Below, one piece after another: positions 56,384 through 63,530 of a stretch of DNA of 64,000 nucleotides (positions are counted from its first letter, which is position 1; every line of letters begins with the position of its first letter). The notes below the pieces were generated by a model that saw only the letters and a program-made list of their open reading frames with translations, was not told the origin of the DNA and ran no database searches. The position numbers and the translations under genes are program-made. Origin of the DNA: Iamia sp035765045 (GTDB lineage Bacteria; Actinomycetota; Acidimicrobiia; Acidimicrobiales; Iamiaceae); the NCBI GenBank assembly GCA_035765045.1, contig DASTYI010000099.1, positions 62,001 through 126,000 of the forward strand, read 5' to 3'.

Positions 56384-56467
56384 ATGTCGAAGAAGACGGA
56401 CAAGCGCAAGACCAACGCCCGGCGCAAGAAGGCCAACCACGGCCGGAAGCCGAACGCCGGCCGCTGA
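56384..56467 (+). CDS. bL37-type mini ribosomal protein
   Basis: 27 residues: starts M-S-K-K-T-D-K-R-K-T and ends KANHGRKPNAGR. Very basic (about 13 Lys/Arg), and the K-A-N-H-G-[KR]2-P-N tail is the hallmark of the actinobacterial 50S protein bL37 first seen in mycobacterial ribosomes. The gene starts 20 bp after the PHP stop. It ends 2 bp before a 29-bp palindrome that separates it from the convergent thioredoxin gene. Confidence 0.8.
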   Translation: MSKKTDKRKTNARRKKANHGRKPNAGR

Positions 56468-56469
56468 CC

Positions 56470-56498
56470 CGCCTCAAGGTGCCAGGCACCTTGAGGCG
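56470..56498. repeat. 29-bp core palindrome, CGCCTCAA-arm type
   Basis: Perfect palindrome between convergent bL37 and thioredoxin genes. On the minus strand it encodes the last residues (A-S-R-C-L-A-P) and TGA stop of the thioredoxin. Likely a bidirectional transcription end. Confidence 0.9.
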
Positions 56499-56833
56499 AT
56501 GTGAGGACCCAGGTCCTCGAGCAGCCGACCCCGACCCCGCGCCCCGACCAGCCGGTCGACGAGGCGCCCGTCGGAGAACACCAGCAGCGTCGGCAGGCTC
56601 ATGACGTCGTAGCGCTGGGCGACGGCGGGGTGGGCATCGGCGTCGAGGGCGACGGCGGTGACGGTGTCGGCGTGGCTGGCCGCCACCGAGGCCACGGCCT
56701 CGCCCATCGGGGCGCACGGGCCGCACCAGGCGGCCCACACGTCGACCAGCAGGAGCCGGTCGGTGGTGGCCACCACCTCGTCGAAGGTGGCGGTGGTGAC
56801 GGCGGGGATGTCGGGGGCGTGGGTGATGGGCAT
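56474..56833 (-). CDS. thioredoxin
   Basis: 119 residues from ATG 56833 (GTG 56848 also possible). LLVDVWAAWCGPCAPMGEAVASVA has the W-C-G-P-C active site; ALDADAHPAVAQRYDVMSLPTLLVFSDGRLVDRLVGARG includes the cis-Pro (S-L-P-T). The C-terminal residues after L-G-P-H-I are coded by the palindrome, so the natural C-terminus has been replaced; it lies after the last helix and probably does not hurt the fold. Could serve MsrA. Confidence 0.92.
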   Translation of the reverse strand: MPITHAPDIPAVTTATFDEVVATTDRLLLVDVWAAWCGPCAPMGEAVASVAASHADTVTAVALDADAHPAVAQRYDVMSLPTLLVFSDGRLVDRLVGARGRGRLLEDLGPHIASRCLAP

Positions 56834-56877
56834 CCCCGGAGGGTGCACCCTGGACCGTGGTCCGGGGTCAAGCCCGC

Positions 56878-57240
56878 TCAGGCCCCGAGGGCCTCGCAGG
56901 TGACCAGGTCGCCGTCGTCGCAGGTGGCCACCAGGGCCTCCAGCCGGGCCCGGACCCGCGCCAGCTCGGCCGCCTCGGCGTCGAGGGCGGCGATCTTGGC
57001 CGCCGCCGCCGACCGCACGGTGGCGAAGCGGGCCGGCATCAGCCCGTCGATCTCGGCCAGGGTGAAGCCGAGGCCCTTGGCCCGGAGGATGAACCGCAGC
57101 CGGGCGAGGGCGTCCTCGTCGTACTGGCGGTACCCGGAGGCGGTGCGGGGCGGCGCCGGGAGCAGGCCGCGGCGCTCGTAGAAGCGCACGGTGTCGACGG
57201 CCACCCCGGCGGCCTCGGCCAGCTCCCCGATCGTCCTCAC
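56878..57240 (-). CDS. MerR-family transcriptional regulator
   Basis: 120 residues from GTG 57240. TIGELAEAAGVAVDTVRFYERRGLLPAPPRTASGYRQYDEDALARLRFILRAKGLGFTLAEIDGLM is the MerR helix-turn-helix with wing. A coiled-coil dimer helix ends in ATCDDGDLVTCEALG, a short two-Cys loop spaced C-x7-C, similar to metal-responsive MerR proteins. It lies upstream of thioredoxin on the same strand with a 44-bp gap, which may hold a promoter it controls. Confidence 0.87.
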   Translation of the reverse strand: MRTIGELAEAAGVAVDTVRFYERRGLLPAPPRTASGYRQYDEDALARLRFILRAKGLGFTLAEIDGLMPARFATVRSAAAAKIAALDAEAAELARVRARLEALVATCDDGDLVTCEALGA

Positions 57241-57244
57241 GGGA

Positions 57245-58111
57245 TCAGGCTAGGGACTCCAGCCACGCCGCCACCGGCCCCACCCGGCCGGCCAGGCCGT
57301 TCATCTCGACCAGGGCGGCGGGCTGGGCCCGGAGGCGGGCGGCGAGGGCGGTGGCGATGTCCGGCCGCTCGGCCAGCACCGGGAACGGCGCCTGCTGGAC
57401 CCGGATGGTGAACAGCACCGCCCCCGACCGGGGCAGGGCCCGCAGGGTCTGGCGCTCCGAGCGGAGCCAGAGGGAGGACGGGTCGGTCGTCGCCGGGGGC
57501 GCGGGCCGCACCGGGGCGTGGAGGGCGGGCGTGTCGTGGATCGACCAGTTGCGCCGGACGCCGATGACGTCGGGCCGGAGCCGGGCGAGGTAGCGGTCGA
57601 CCTTGTCGGCCAGGTCCTCGGCGTAGGTCGGCACCGGGCCGTGGATGGCGGCCGCCGAGCCCCCGGCCTTCTCGGCCAGCCGCCAGTGCGACGGGAAGCA
57701 GAGCACGGCGGCGTCGAGGTGGTGCGACCCGCCCCGGGGCACCATCAGGCACAGGTCCTCCTGCACCACCCTCGCCGCCGCCACCAGCGGGTGCTCCCCC
57801 TCCGAACCCCGTGGGGAACCTGCCACCCCGCTGTCGGGTTCCCCACCGAGTTCGGGGCGAGGGGCGAGCCTGCGCGGGACGAGGGCGAGGACCTCCTCCC
57901 CCGCCGCCTCGGTGCCCGGCGCCAGGTGGACGACGTCGTCCCACCGCTCGGCGAGGAGACGCCGCTTCTCGGCCAGCTCGGCCGCCCGGTGCTCGTCGGC
58001 GAGCAGCCAGCCGTCGTCGTCGCCCTTGCGCAGGCCCATGGCCAGCCACGGCGGGCCGTCGGTCCGCAGATCGAGCTCGTCGAGCCACCCCGGGGCCGAC
58101 GGGGCGGTCAC
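57245..58111 (-). CDS. DUF3445 heme-dependent oxidative N-demethylase-like protein
   Basis: 288 residues from GTG 58111. WLAMGLRKGDDDGWLLADEHRAAELAEKRRLL, QEDLCLMVPRGGSHHLDAAVLCFPSHWRLAEKAGGSAAAIHGPVPTYAEDLADKVDRYLARLRPDVIGVRRNWSIHD, and LWLRSERQTLRALPRSGAVLFTIRVQQAP are DUF3445 (HODM-type) motifs; the family binds heme and demethylates amines or carnitine-like compounds. About 19 residues around R-P-E-L-G-G-E-P-D-S-G-V-A are coded by an in-frame palindrome. Coupled to proB by GTGA. Confidence 0.82.
   Translation of the reverse strand: MTAPSAPGWLDELDLRTDGPPWLAMGLRKGDDDGWLLADEHRAAELAEKRRLLAERWDDVVHLAPGTEAAGEEVLALVPRRLAPRPELGGEPDSGVAGSPRGSEGEHPLVAAARVVQEDLCLMVPRGGSHHLDAAVLCFPSHWRLAEKAGGSAAAIHGPVPTYAEDLADKVDRYLARLRPDVIGVRRNWSIHDTPALHAPVRPAPPATTDPSSLWLRSERQTLRALPRSGAVLFTIRVQQAPFPVLAERPDIATALAARLRAQPAALVEMNGLAGRVGPVAAWLESLA
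57802..57857. repeat. in-frame palindrome inside the DUF3445 gene
   Basis: Arms CCGAACCCCGTGGGGAACC and GGTTCCCCACCGAGTTCGG (17 of 19 positions pair) with an 18-base spacer. It lies where the protein has an insertion relative to the conserved blocks on each side. Confidence 0.75.
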
Positions 58112-59220
58112 CCCGGCAGCACCACGAGGTCGTCGCGGTGGATCACCTCGTGGGGGATCCCGTCGGGGAGCGCCCCGGTGCGGACCCCGGCCACCTCGCG
58201 CAGGGCCTCGGCCCCCAGGCCGGCGATGCCCTTGGCGAAGATGACGCCGTCGGCGTCGGCCACCTCGACGGCGTCGCCGGCGGCGAAGCGGCCGTGGGCG
58301 TCGACCACCCCGGCGGGGAGCAGCGATCGGCCGTCGGCCTCCAGCGCCCGGCGGGCCCCGGCGTCGACCACGACCGTGCCGGCGGAGCCCACGGCGAAGG
58401 CGATCCACAGCTTGCGGGCGGCCAGCACCTGCGACCGGGGGCGGACCACGGTGCCGACCCCGGGCCGGTCGGCCAGGGCGTCGGCCACCACGCCGGGCCG
58501 GTCGGCGGCGGCGATCACCGTCCGCACCCCCGACCAGGCGGCGATCTTGGCGGCCGCCAGCTTGGTGGCCATCCCCCCGCTCCCCCGGGCCGAGCCGGCC
58601 CCGCCGGCCACCGCCTCCAGGTGGTGGTCGACCTCCAGGATCTCCTCGATCAGCGAGGCCGACGAGTCGAAGCGGGGATCGGCGGTGAGGACGCCGGCGA
58701 TGTCGGTCAGCAGGACCAGGGTGTCGGCACCGACCAGGTGGGCGACCAGGGCGGCGATGCGGTCGTTGTCGCCGAAGCGGATCTCGTCGTCGGCGATGGC
58801 GTCGTTCTCGTTGACGATCGGGAGCACGCCCAGGTCGAGCAGCCGGCCGAGGGTGGCCCGGGCGTGGAGGTACTGCTCGCGCACGCCGAAGTCGAGCGGG
58901 GCGAGGAGGATCTGCCCGCCGACCAGGCCGTGGCCGGCGAGGTGCCGGTCCCACACGCCCATCAGCCGGCTCTGGCCGACGGCCGAGACGGCCTGGAGGG
59001 TCACCGGGTCGCGGGGCCGGTCGTCGGCCAGCCCGAGCACCGGCAGCCCGGCGGCGATGGCCCCCGACGACACGGCGACGACCTGGAACCCGGCCTCCCG
59101 GGCCGCCGCCAGCTCGGCGCACACCTTGGCGATCGACGACTCGTCGATGCCGCCCCGGTCGTCGGTCAGCGACGACGAGCCGACCTTGACCACGACCCGA
59201 CGTCCGGCAGCGACCTCCAT
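58108..59220 (-). CDS. proB: glutamate 5-kinase
   Basis: 370 residues. RVVVKVGSSSLTDDRGGIDES is the phosphate-binding start of the amino-acid kinase fold; VAVSSGAIAAGL, LPIVNENDAIADDEIRFGDNDRIAALVAHLVGADTLVLLTDIAGVLTADPR and GSGGMATKLAAAKIAAWSGVRTVIA are ProB motifs. A PUA domain follows (about residues 275-370). It makes glutamyl-5-phosphate, the first step of proline synthesis. Downstream of obg as often seen; proA is not in this window. Confidence 0.96.
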   Translation of the reverse strand: MEVAAGRRVVVKVGSSSLTDDRGGIDESSIAKVCAELAAAREAGFQVVAVSSGAIAAGLPVLGLADDRPRDPVTLQAVSAVGQSRLMGVWDRHLAGHGLVGGQILLAPLDFGVREQYLHARATLGRLLDLGVLPIVNENDAIADDEIRFGDNDRIAALVAHLVGADTLVLLTDIAGVLTADPRFDSSASLIEEILEVDHHLEAVAGGAGSARGSGGMATKLAAAKIAAWSGVRTVIAAADRPGVVADALADRPGVGTVVRPRSQVLAARKLWIAFAVGSAGTVVVDAGARRALEADGRSLLPAGVVDAHGRFAAGDAVEVADADGVIFAKGIAGLGAEALREVAGVRTGALPDGIPHEVIHRDDLVVLPG

Positions 59221-59256
59221 CCCCCCAGCCTGTCAGGCCGACCCCGTCCCCCCGAA

Positions 59257-59300
59257 CTGGCGATCAGATCCGACGGCTCCCCGACGCATCCGATCGCCAG
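59257..59300. repeat. palindrome, GATCAGATCCGACGG family, copy 2
   Basis: CTGGCGATCAGATCCGACGG, loop CTCC, then a right arm with two mismatches. It shares 18 consecutive bases with the perfect copy at 47514. The rest of the 302-bp gap (59221-59522) between proB and obg holds GC-rich low-complexity DNA with GAGCGnAGCGAG-type repeats (59450-59510) and no gene that I can support. Confidence 0.8.
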
Positions 59301-59522
59301 CTCGCCAGAGCGCTCCACCCGGCTCGGCGGCTGGCACCATGGCGAGCAGCGCCACCCGGCACCGACCCGGCGCAGCCGCCGGGGGTCTGGGGGGTCTCCC
59401 CCAGGCGAAGCGGCGTGTCGGCGAGGAACGAGCCGTCCGCCGCTGGGACAGCCCGAGCGGAGCGAGGCCCCCCAGTTCGAGGAGGAGAGCGAGCGCAGCG
59501 AGCTCTCCGACGAGACGACGGC

Positions 59523-60767
59523 CTAGTCCGGGACGTAGGTGAAGGCGAAGGTGCCGATGCGGACCTCGTCGCCCTCCTGGGCGCCGGCGCGGACGAGGGC
59601 CTTGGGGACGCCGAGGCGGTCGAGGCGGTCGGTGATGTAGGCCTGGGCCTCGGCGGTGGTGACGTCGGAGAGGGCGACGGCCCGCTCGGCGGCTCGGCCC
59701 ACGACCCGGAGGGCGCCGTCGTCGTCGCGCACCACCGACACGCCCGTGGGCGCCGGGCGGTGGACGACGAAGCCGTCGGTGACGGCCTCGGCCGCCCGGG
59801 CCTCGTCGACCAGCCGCACCATGGCCCCGACCAGGTGGGGCAGCCCGGCGCCGGTGACGGCCGAGACCTCCATGTCGAGATCGACGCCGTCGACCGGGTC
59901 GCCCGCCATGTCGGCCCGCGACCCGATGACGAGGCGGGGCCGGTCGAGCAGGTCGGGCCGGAAGGCCTCCAGCTCGGCCAGGAGCACCCGGGCCTGCTCG
60001 GCCGGCGGGGCCATGGCCACCGGGGCGAGGTCGAGCAGCACCACCAGGGCCCGGGCCCGCTCGACGTGGCGGAGGAAGCGGTGGCCCAGGCCCCGCCCCT
60101 CGCTGGCCCCCTCGATCAACCCGGGGATGTCGGCCACGACCACCTCGCGGCCGTCGTCGACCCGGACCACGCCGAGGTTCGGCTCCAGGGTGGTGAAGGG
60201 GTAGTCGGCGATGCGGGGCTTGGCCGCCGAGATGCGGGAGATCAGCGTGCTCTTGCCCACGTTGGGGAACCCGACGAGGGCCACGTCGGCCATCAGCTTG
60301 AGCTCGAGCTCGAGCCAGCGCTCCTCGCCCGGCTCTCCCTGCTCGGCGAAGTTCGGGGCCCGGCGCCGGTTGGACAGGAAGCTGGCGTTGCCCCGGCCGC
60401 CCTGGCCACCCCGGGCCGCCTGCCAGCGGTCGCCGGTGCGCACCAGGTCGGCCAGCAGGGTGCCGTCCTGCGCCCGGACCACGGTGCCGGGCGGGACGGG
60501 GACGACGAGGTCGTCGCCCGAGCGGCCGTGCTTCTTCTTGCCCTGGCCGTGGGTGCCGTGGCCGGCCCGGCGGTGCGGGTGGTCGCGGAAGGCGAGCAGC
60601 GAGGCGACGTTGTGGTCGGCGACGAGCCAGACCGACCCGCCGTCGCCGCCGTTGCCCCCGTCGGGGCCGCCGAGCGGGACGTGGGCCTCGCGCCGGATCG
60701 AGACGGCCCCGGCGCCACCGTCGCCGCCCCTCACGTTCAGCTGTGCTTCGTCGACGAACCCGGACAC
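59523..60767 (-). CDS. obg: Obg/CgtA GTPase
   Basis: 414 residues from GTG 60767. N-terminal glycine-rich Obg fold (FVDEAQLNVRGGDGGAGAVSIRREAHVPLGGPDGGNGGDGGSVWLVAD), then VGFPNVGKSTLISRISAAKPRIADYPFTTLEPNLGVVRVDDGREVVVADIPGLIEGASEGRGLGHRFLRHVERARALVVLLD, and a C-terminal OCT domain (EVRIGTFAFTYVPD end). Late 50S assembly and stress GTPase. rplU and rpmA, usually upstream, are absent; Tad genes are there instead. Confidence 0.96.
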   Translation of the reverse strand: MSGFVDEAQLNVRGGDGGAGAVSIRREAHVPLGGPDGGNGGDGGSVWLVADHNVASLLAFRDHPHRRAGHGTHGQGKKKHGRSGDDLVVPVPPGTVVRAQDGTLLADLVRTGDRWQAARGGQGGRGNASFLSNRRRAPNFAEQGEPGEERWLELELKLMADVALVGFPNVGKSTLISRISAAKPRIADYPFTTLEPNLGVVRVDDGREVVVADIPGLIEGASEGRGLGHRFLRHVERARALVVLLDLAPVAMAPPAEQARVLLAELEAFRPDLLDRPRLVIGSRADMAGDPVDGVDLDMEVSAVTGAGLPHLVGAMVRLVDEARAAEAVTDGFVVHRPAPTGVSVVRDDDGALRVVGRAAERAVALSDVTTAEAQAYITDRLDRLGVPKALVRAGAQEGDEVRIGTFAFTYVPD

Positions 60768-60823
60768 GACGACCCAGGCTACGCGGGGGCCTCGCCGGTC
60801 CGGCCAGCGACGGGCAGCGGAAC

Positions 60824-60852
60824 CGCCTCAAGGTGCCAGGCACCTTGAGGCG
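60824..60852. repeat. 29-bp core palindrome, CGCCTCAA-arm type, with MITE-like right flank
   Basis: Perfect palindrome. The following bases up to CTAG at 60868-60871 (CGATCGCCGGACGGCTCCTAG) resemble the right end of the 160-bp element, so this may be a decayed or solo-end copy. It lies between the TadG-like stop and the obg start. Confidence 0.88.
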
Positions 60853-60867
60853 ATCGCCGGACGGCTC

Positions 60868-62919
60868 CTAGTCCGCCTCCTCCTCCAGGAGGTGCACCGG
60901 GTCGCCGATCACCCGGGCCGACCAGGTCGTCCGGTCGGTGACCTTGCTGCCGAAGGTGTACTCGATCTTCCACCAGCGGTTGTCGGACGGCGGGGCATAG
61001 TCCTCGAGCGGGATCTGGATGCGCAGCAGACGGCCGTTGAAGAGGTCTGTCGAGCCGCTGCGGAGCGAGATCGATTCCGCAGCACCAGTGCTCCGGTTGG
61101 CCACGGACTCGTCGTCGTTGTAGCTGATCCACGTGACGTCGACGGGTTCCCACGTGTTGGTGCCCGTCGGCTTCAGGAACCGGATGCTCTGGCCGCCCTC
61201 GCCCGGGTCCCACAGCTCGAGCTCGAGGGTCTTTCCGGTGTGCTCGGGTTCGATCTCGGCCAGGAAGAAGGATGCGGTGGCGTTGTCGGAGTTGGCGTAG
61301 ACGGAGATCGCGTCACGGCCGTAGACGCGGGGGCACATCGGGTCGTTGCGCCCGTCGCAGAGCCCGTCCCCCGGGGCGCTCGTGTACTTCGCCACTGCGC
61401 CCCAGGAGTTCGATCCCTCGACGACCTTGGTGAAGCCCTGGCCCTCGTTCTGGACCCGGAGGATGTAGCGCCCGTCCTTCATGCCCGTGGTGATGGTGCA
61501 CAGCAGGTTCCAACGTCGGCTGCCGAGGTAGACGCGGTTGTCGAAGCTCGTGCCGGGTGTGTAGACCTTGCTGCACCCCGGCACGGGGACGTTGTCGCTG
61601 TCGTCGAGCGGCGTGTCGTCGGCGGCGTAGAGGGTGAAGGTGTAGTCCTCGTCCTCCGAGTACGCATCACCCGTGGCCAGCTGGTTGTCGATCGCCGCCT
61701 CGGTGCGAGTATCCCACGTCTCCACGCAGGTCTCGTAGGTCCGGTTGGCACCGGTCTTGTAGCGGATCAGGTTCCGGGCGCGGGTGACGGTCTGGCCGGT
61801 CTCCAGGTTCTGGGTGGTGCCGTACGAACTGCCGCTGCCGCTGGTGCGAGTACGGGTCTGGTACTGCGCCGGCCCGGTGATCGTGACGTTGCTCCCGCTG
61901 GTGGACTCCGTCCACCCAGTGGCCGGAGTCCACACCAGCTCGACCGTGCGGTAGCGGATGAGGTTCCGGGCCCGGGTCACCGTGTTCGGCCAGTTCAGGG
62001 TGTTCACCGTCGAGCCCCAGCTGCTCCCGGAGCCGCTGGTCCGAGTGCGGGTCTGGTACTCCGCCGGCCCGGTGATGGTGACGTTGCTCCCGCTGGTGGA
62101 CTCGATCCAGCCAGTCGCCGACGGGTCCCAGGCGGTGTAGGTCGTGCACCGGTCGGGACCCTGGACCTGGTACTGGACGCCGGCGTTGGTGTACTGCGGG
62201 TCGTAGAGCAGGACCTCGATGTCCGAGGGCCGGCCCTCCTGCGCCTCGATGTACAGCTCGTAGCCCCGCTGCCGGTAGTCCTTGTTCGTGTAGGGCGCAG
62301 CGCAGTTCGCGAGGTGAGTCGTCTCGTCGCCGTACCGGTCCTTGGTGAAGGGCTTGAAGTGCAGCGCCTGGTGGCGGTCGCCCTGGACCTTGCTGGTGCA
62401 GGCCGGGTTGACGGCCTGGTAGAGGTACTCACGGGCGTCGCCGTCGAGCAGCCGGCCGGTGCCGAAGTAGTTGCGGGGGCTGCCGAGCGGAACCGGGAGG
62501 ACGTACTCGGCGAGGGCCGACCGGGTCAGGTCGATGTCGCCACCGCCGAGGTTCGACCAGAAGAAGCTCTCGACCGTGCCGTCGGAGATGGTCACCCGGA
62601 GGCGGCGGTCGCCGGCCCGCTCGATGTCGACCGAGATGTTGTCGACGCCGTCGGTGAAGCCGTTGCGGGTGGCCTCCTCCCGGGCGTAGCGAGCGGCGGC
62701 GGTCTCGTCGGGCAGCCACACCACGCCGGCCAGGGCGGCGGCGTCGGCCGCCTTCTGGATGTCGGCGATCCGGCTGTACCAGGAGCCGACGTCGACCGAC
62801 AGGCCGGTCATCAGCAGGAGGGGCACGAGGAGGAGGGCGAACTTGACGAGGACGTAACCGCCCTCCTGCTGGGCCCGGTCGGTCTGGACGAGGCCGCGGC
62901 GGCGGTGTGCGAGCTTCAT
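60868..62919 (-). CDS. TadG-like Flp pilus-associated surface protein with internal duplication
   Basis: 683 residues. GGAGGGAACCCC precedes ATG 62919. EGGYVLVKFALLLVPLLLMTGLSVDVGSWYSRIADIQKAADAAALAGVVWLP is the TadG/Flp-type N-terminal helix and motif. The rest is a large, low-Lys extracytoplasmic region. Residues 269-333 and 334 onward are a 65-residue direct repeat (TGW[IT]ESTSGSNVTITGPA...), with a 195-bp period in DNA (e.g. 61886 and 62081). Possible adhesin linked to the pilus. The stop lies in a repeat-derived CTAG. Confidence 0.78.
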   Translation of the reverse strand: MKLAHRRRGLVQTDRAQQEGGYVLVKFALLLVPLLLMTGLSVDVGSWYSRIADIQKAADAAALAGVVWLPDETAAARYAREEATRNGFTDGVDNISVDIERAGDRRLRVTISDGTVESFFWSNLGGGDIDLTRSALAEYVLPVPLGSPRNYFGTGRLLDGDAREYLYQAVNPACTSKVQGDRHQALHFKPFTKDRYGDETTHLANCAAPYTNKDYRQRGYELYIEAQEGRPSDIEVLLYDPQYTNAGVQYQVQGPDRCTTYTAWDPSATGWIESTSGSNVTITGPAEYQTRTRTSGSGSSWGSTVNTLNWPNTVTRARNLIRYRTVELVWTPATGWTESTSGSNVTITGPAQYQTRTRTSGSGSSYGTTQNLETGQTVTRARNLIRYKTGANRTYETCVETWDTRTEAAIDNQLATGDAYSEDEDYTFTLYAADDTPLDDSDNVPVPGCSKVYTPGTSFDNRVYLGSRRWNLLCTITTGMKDGRYILRVQNEGQGFTKVVEGSNSWGAVAKYTSAPGDGLCDGRNDPMCPRVYGRDAISVYANSDNATASFFLAEIEPEHTGKTLELELWDPGEGGQSIRFLKPTGTNTWEPVDVTWISYNDDESVANRSTGAAESISLRSGSTDLFNGRLLRIQIPLEDYAPPSDNRWWKIEYTFGSKVTDRTTWSARVIGDPVHLLEEEAD

Positions 62920-63530
62920 GGGGTTCCCTCCGTGCTGCGCGGCTCGATGCGCATCACCGCGGTGCGTTCGATGGTCCGCTTCCGGCCCATGACCGGGAAG
63001 AGGTTGGGGTGCTCGGCCCGGATCCAGATCCCGATCGAGTCGGCCGAGGCCGGGACGTCCTTGCGGGTCGTCGGGCAGAAGCCCTTGCTCCGTGACTGCT
63101 TGATGCAGCCGTTGTCCTCCAGCGGCGACGTGGTCTCGAGGGCGCGGAGGTCGTCGCCGGTGAGGATGTTGCACCCCGAGACGAGGGTGGTGGCCGTCTT
63201 GCACTCGGCCGGGACCCGTCCGTTGGGGCCGGCCCGGAACACGACGATCCGGACGACCTTGTCGATCATGTCGCTCGACGACAGCGCCGACTTGACGCTG
63301 AGCAGGAGGTCGCGGTCGGCCTCCTTCGTCACACCGACGGCCGAGCCGACGCGGACCCCGGCCCGGGCCCCCTCGGTGACGGCGAGCGTCCCCCGCCAGG
63401 CCATGCCCAGATCGAAGGCGCCGCCGAGCATGGTGACGAGGATGACGGCGACGATGGCCAGCTCGACCAGCGCCGCGCCCCGCTCGCGGCGACCCGGCTC
63501 CGGCGCCCGACCCCGGTGCGACAGCTTCAT
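62916..63530 (-). CDS. TadE-family pilus assembly protein
   Basis: 204 residues. RRERGAALVELAIVAVILVTMLGGAFDLGMAWRGTLAVTEGARAGVRVGSAVG is the TadE motif (G-A-A-L-V-E-x-A, one membrane helix, then A-R-A-G). The extracytoplasmic part has four cysteines (PAECK, SGCNIL, NGCIKQ, KGFCPTT), likely two disulfides. The ATG overlaps the upstream TadE stop, and its own stop overlaps the TadG start, giving a tight three-gene unit of minor pilins. Confidence 0.85.
   Translation of the reverse strand: MKLSHRGRAPEPGRRERGAALVELAIVAVILVTMLGGAFDLGMAWRGTLAVTEGARAGVRVGSAVGVTKEADRDLLLSVKSALSSSDMIDKVVRIVVFRAGPNGRVPAECKTATTLVSGCNILTGDDLRALETTSPLEDNGCIKQSRSKGFCPTTRKDVPASADSIGIWIRAEHPNLFPVMGRKRTIERTAVMRIEPRSTEGTP

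Noticed and set aside
59450..59510. GAGCGnAGCGAG repeats as a small gene or origin-type iterons
   Set aside because: Low-complexity GC-rich repeats without a supported frame, DnaA boxes or AT-rich region.
60868..62919. Long open frames on the opposite strand of many genes (for example 60211-63573 plus strand)
   Set aside because: They lie antisense to clear TadE/TadG and Obg genes, have Arg/Pro/Ala-biased composition expected from GC-rich codon shadows, and show no domain.
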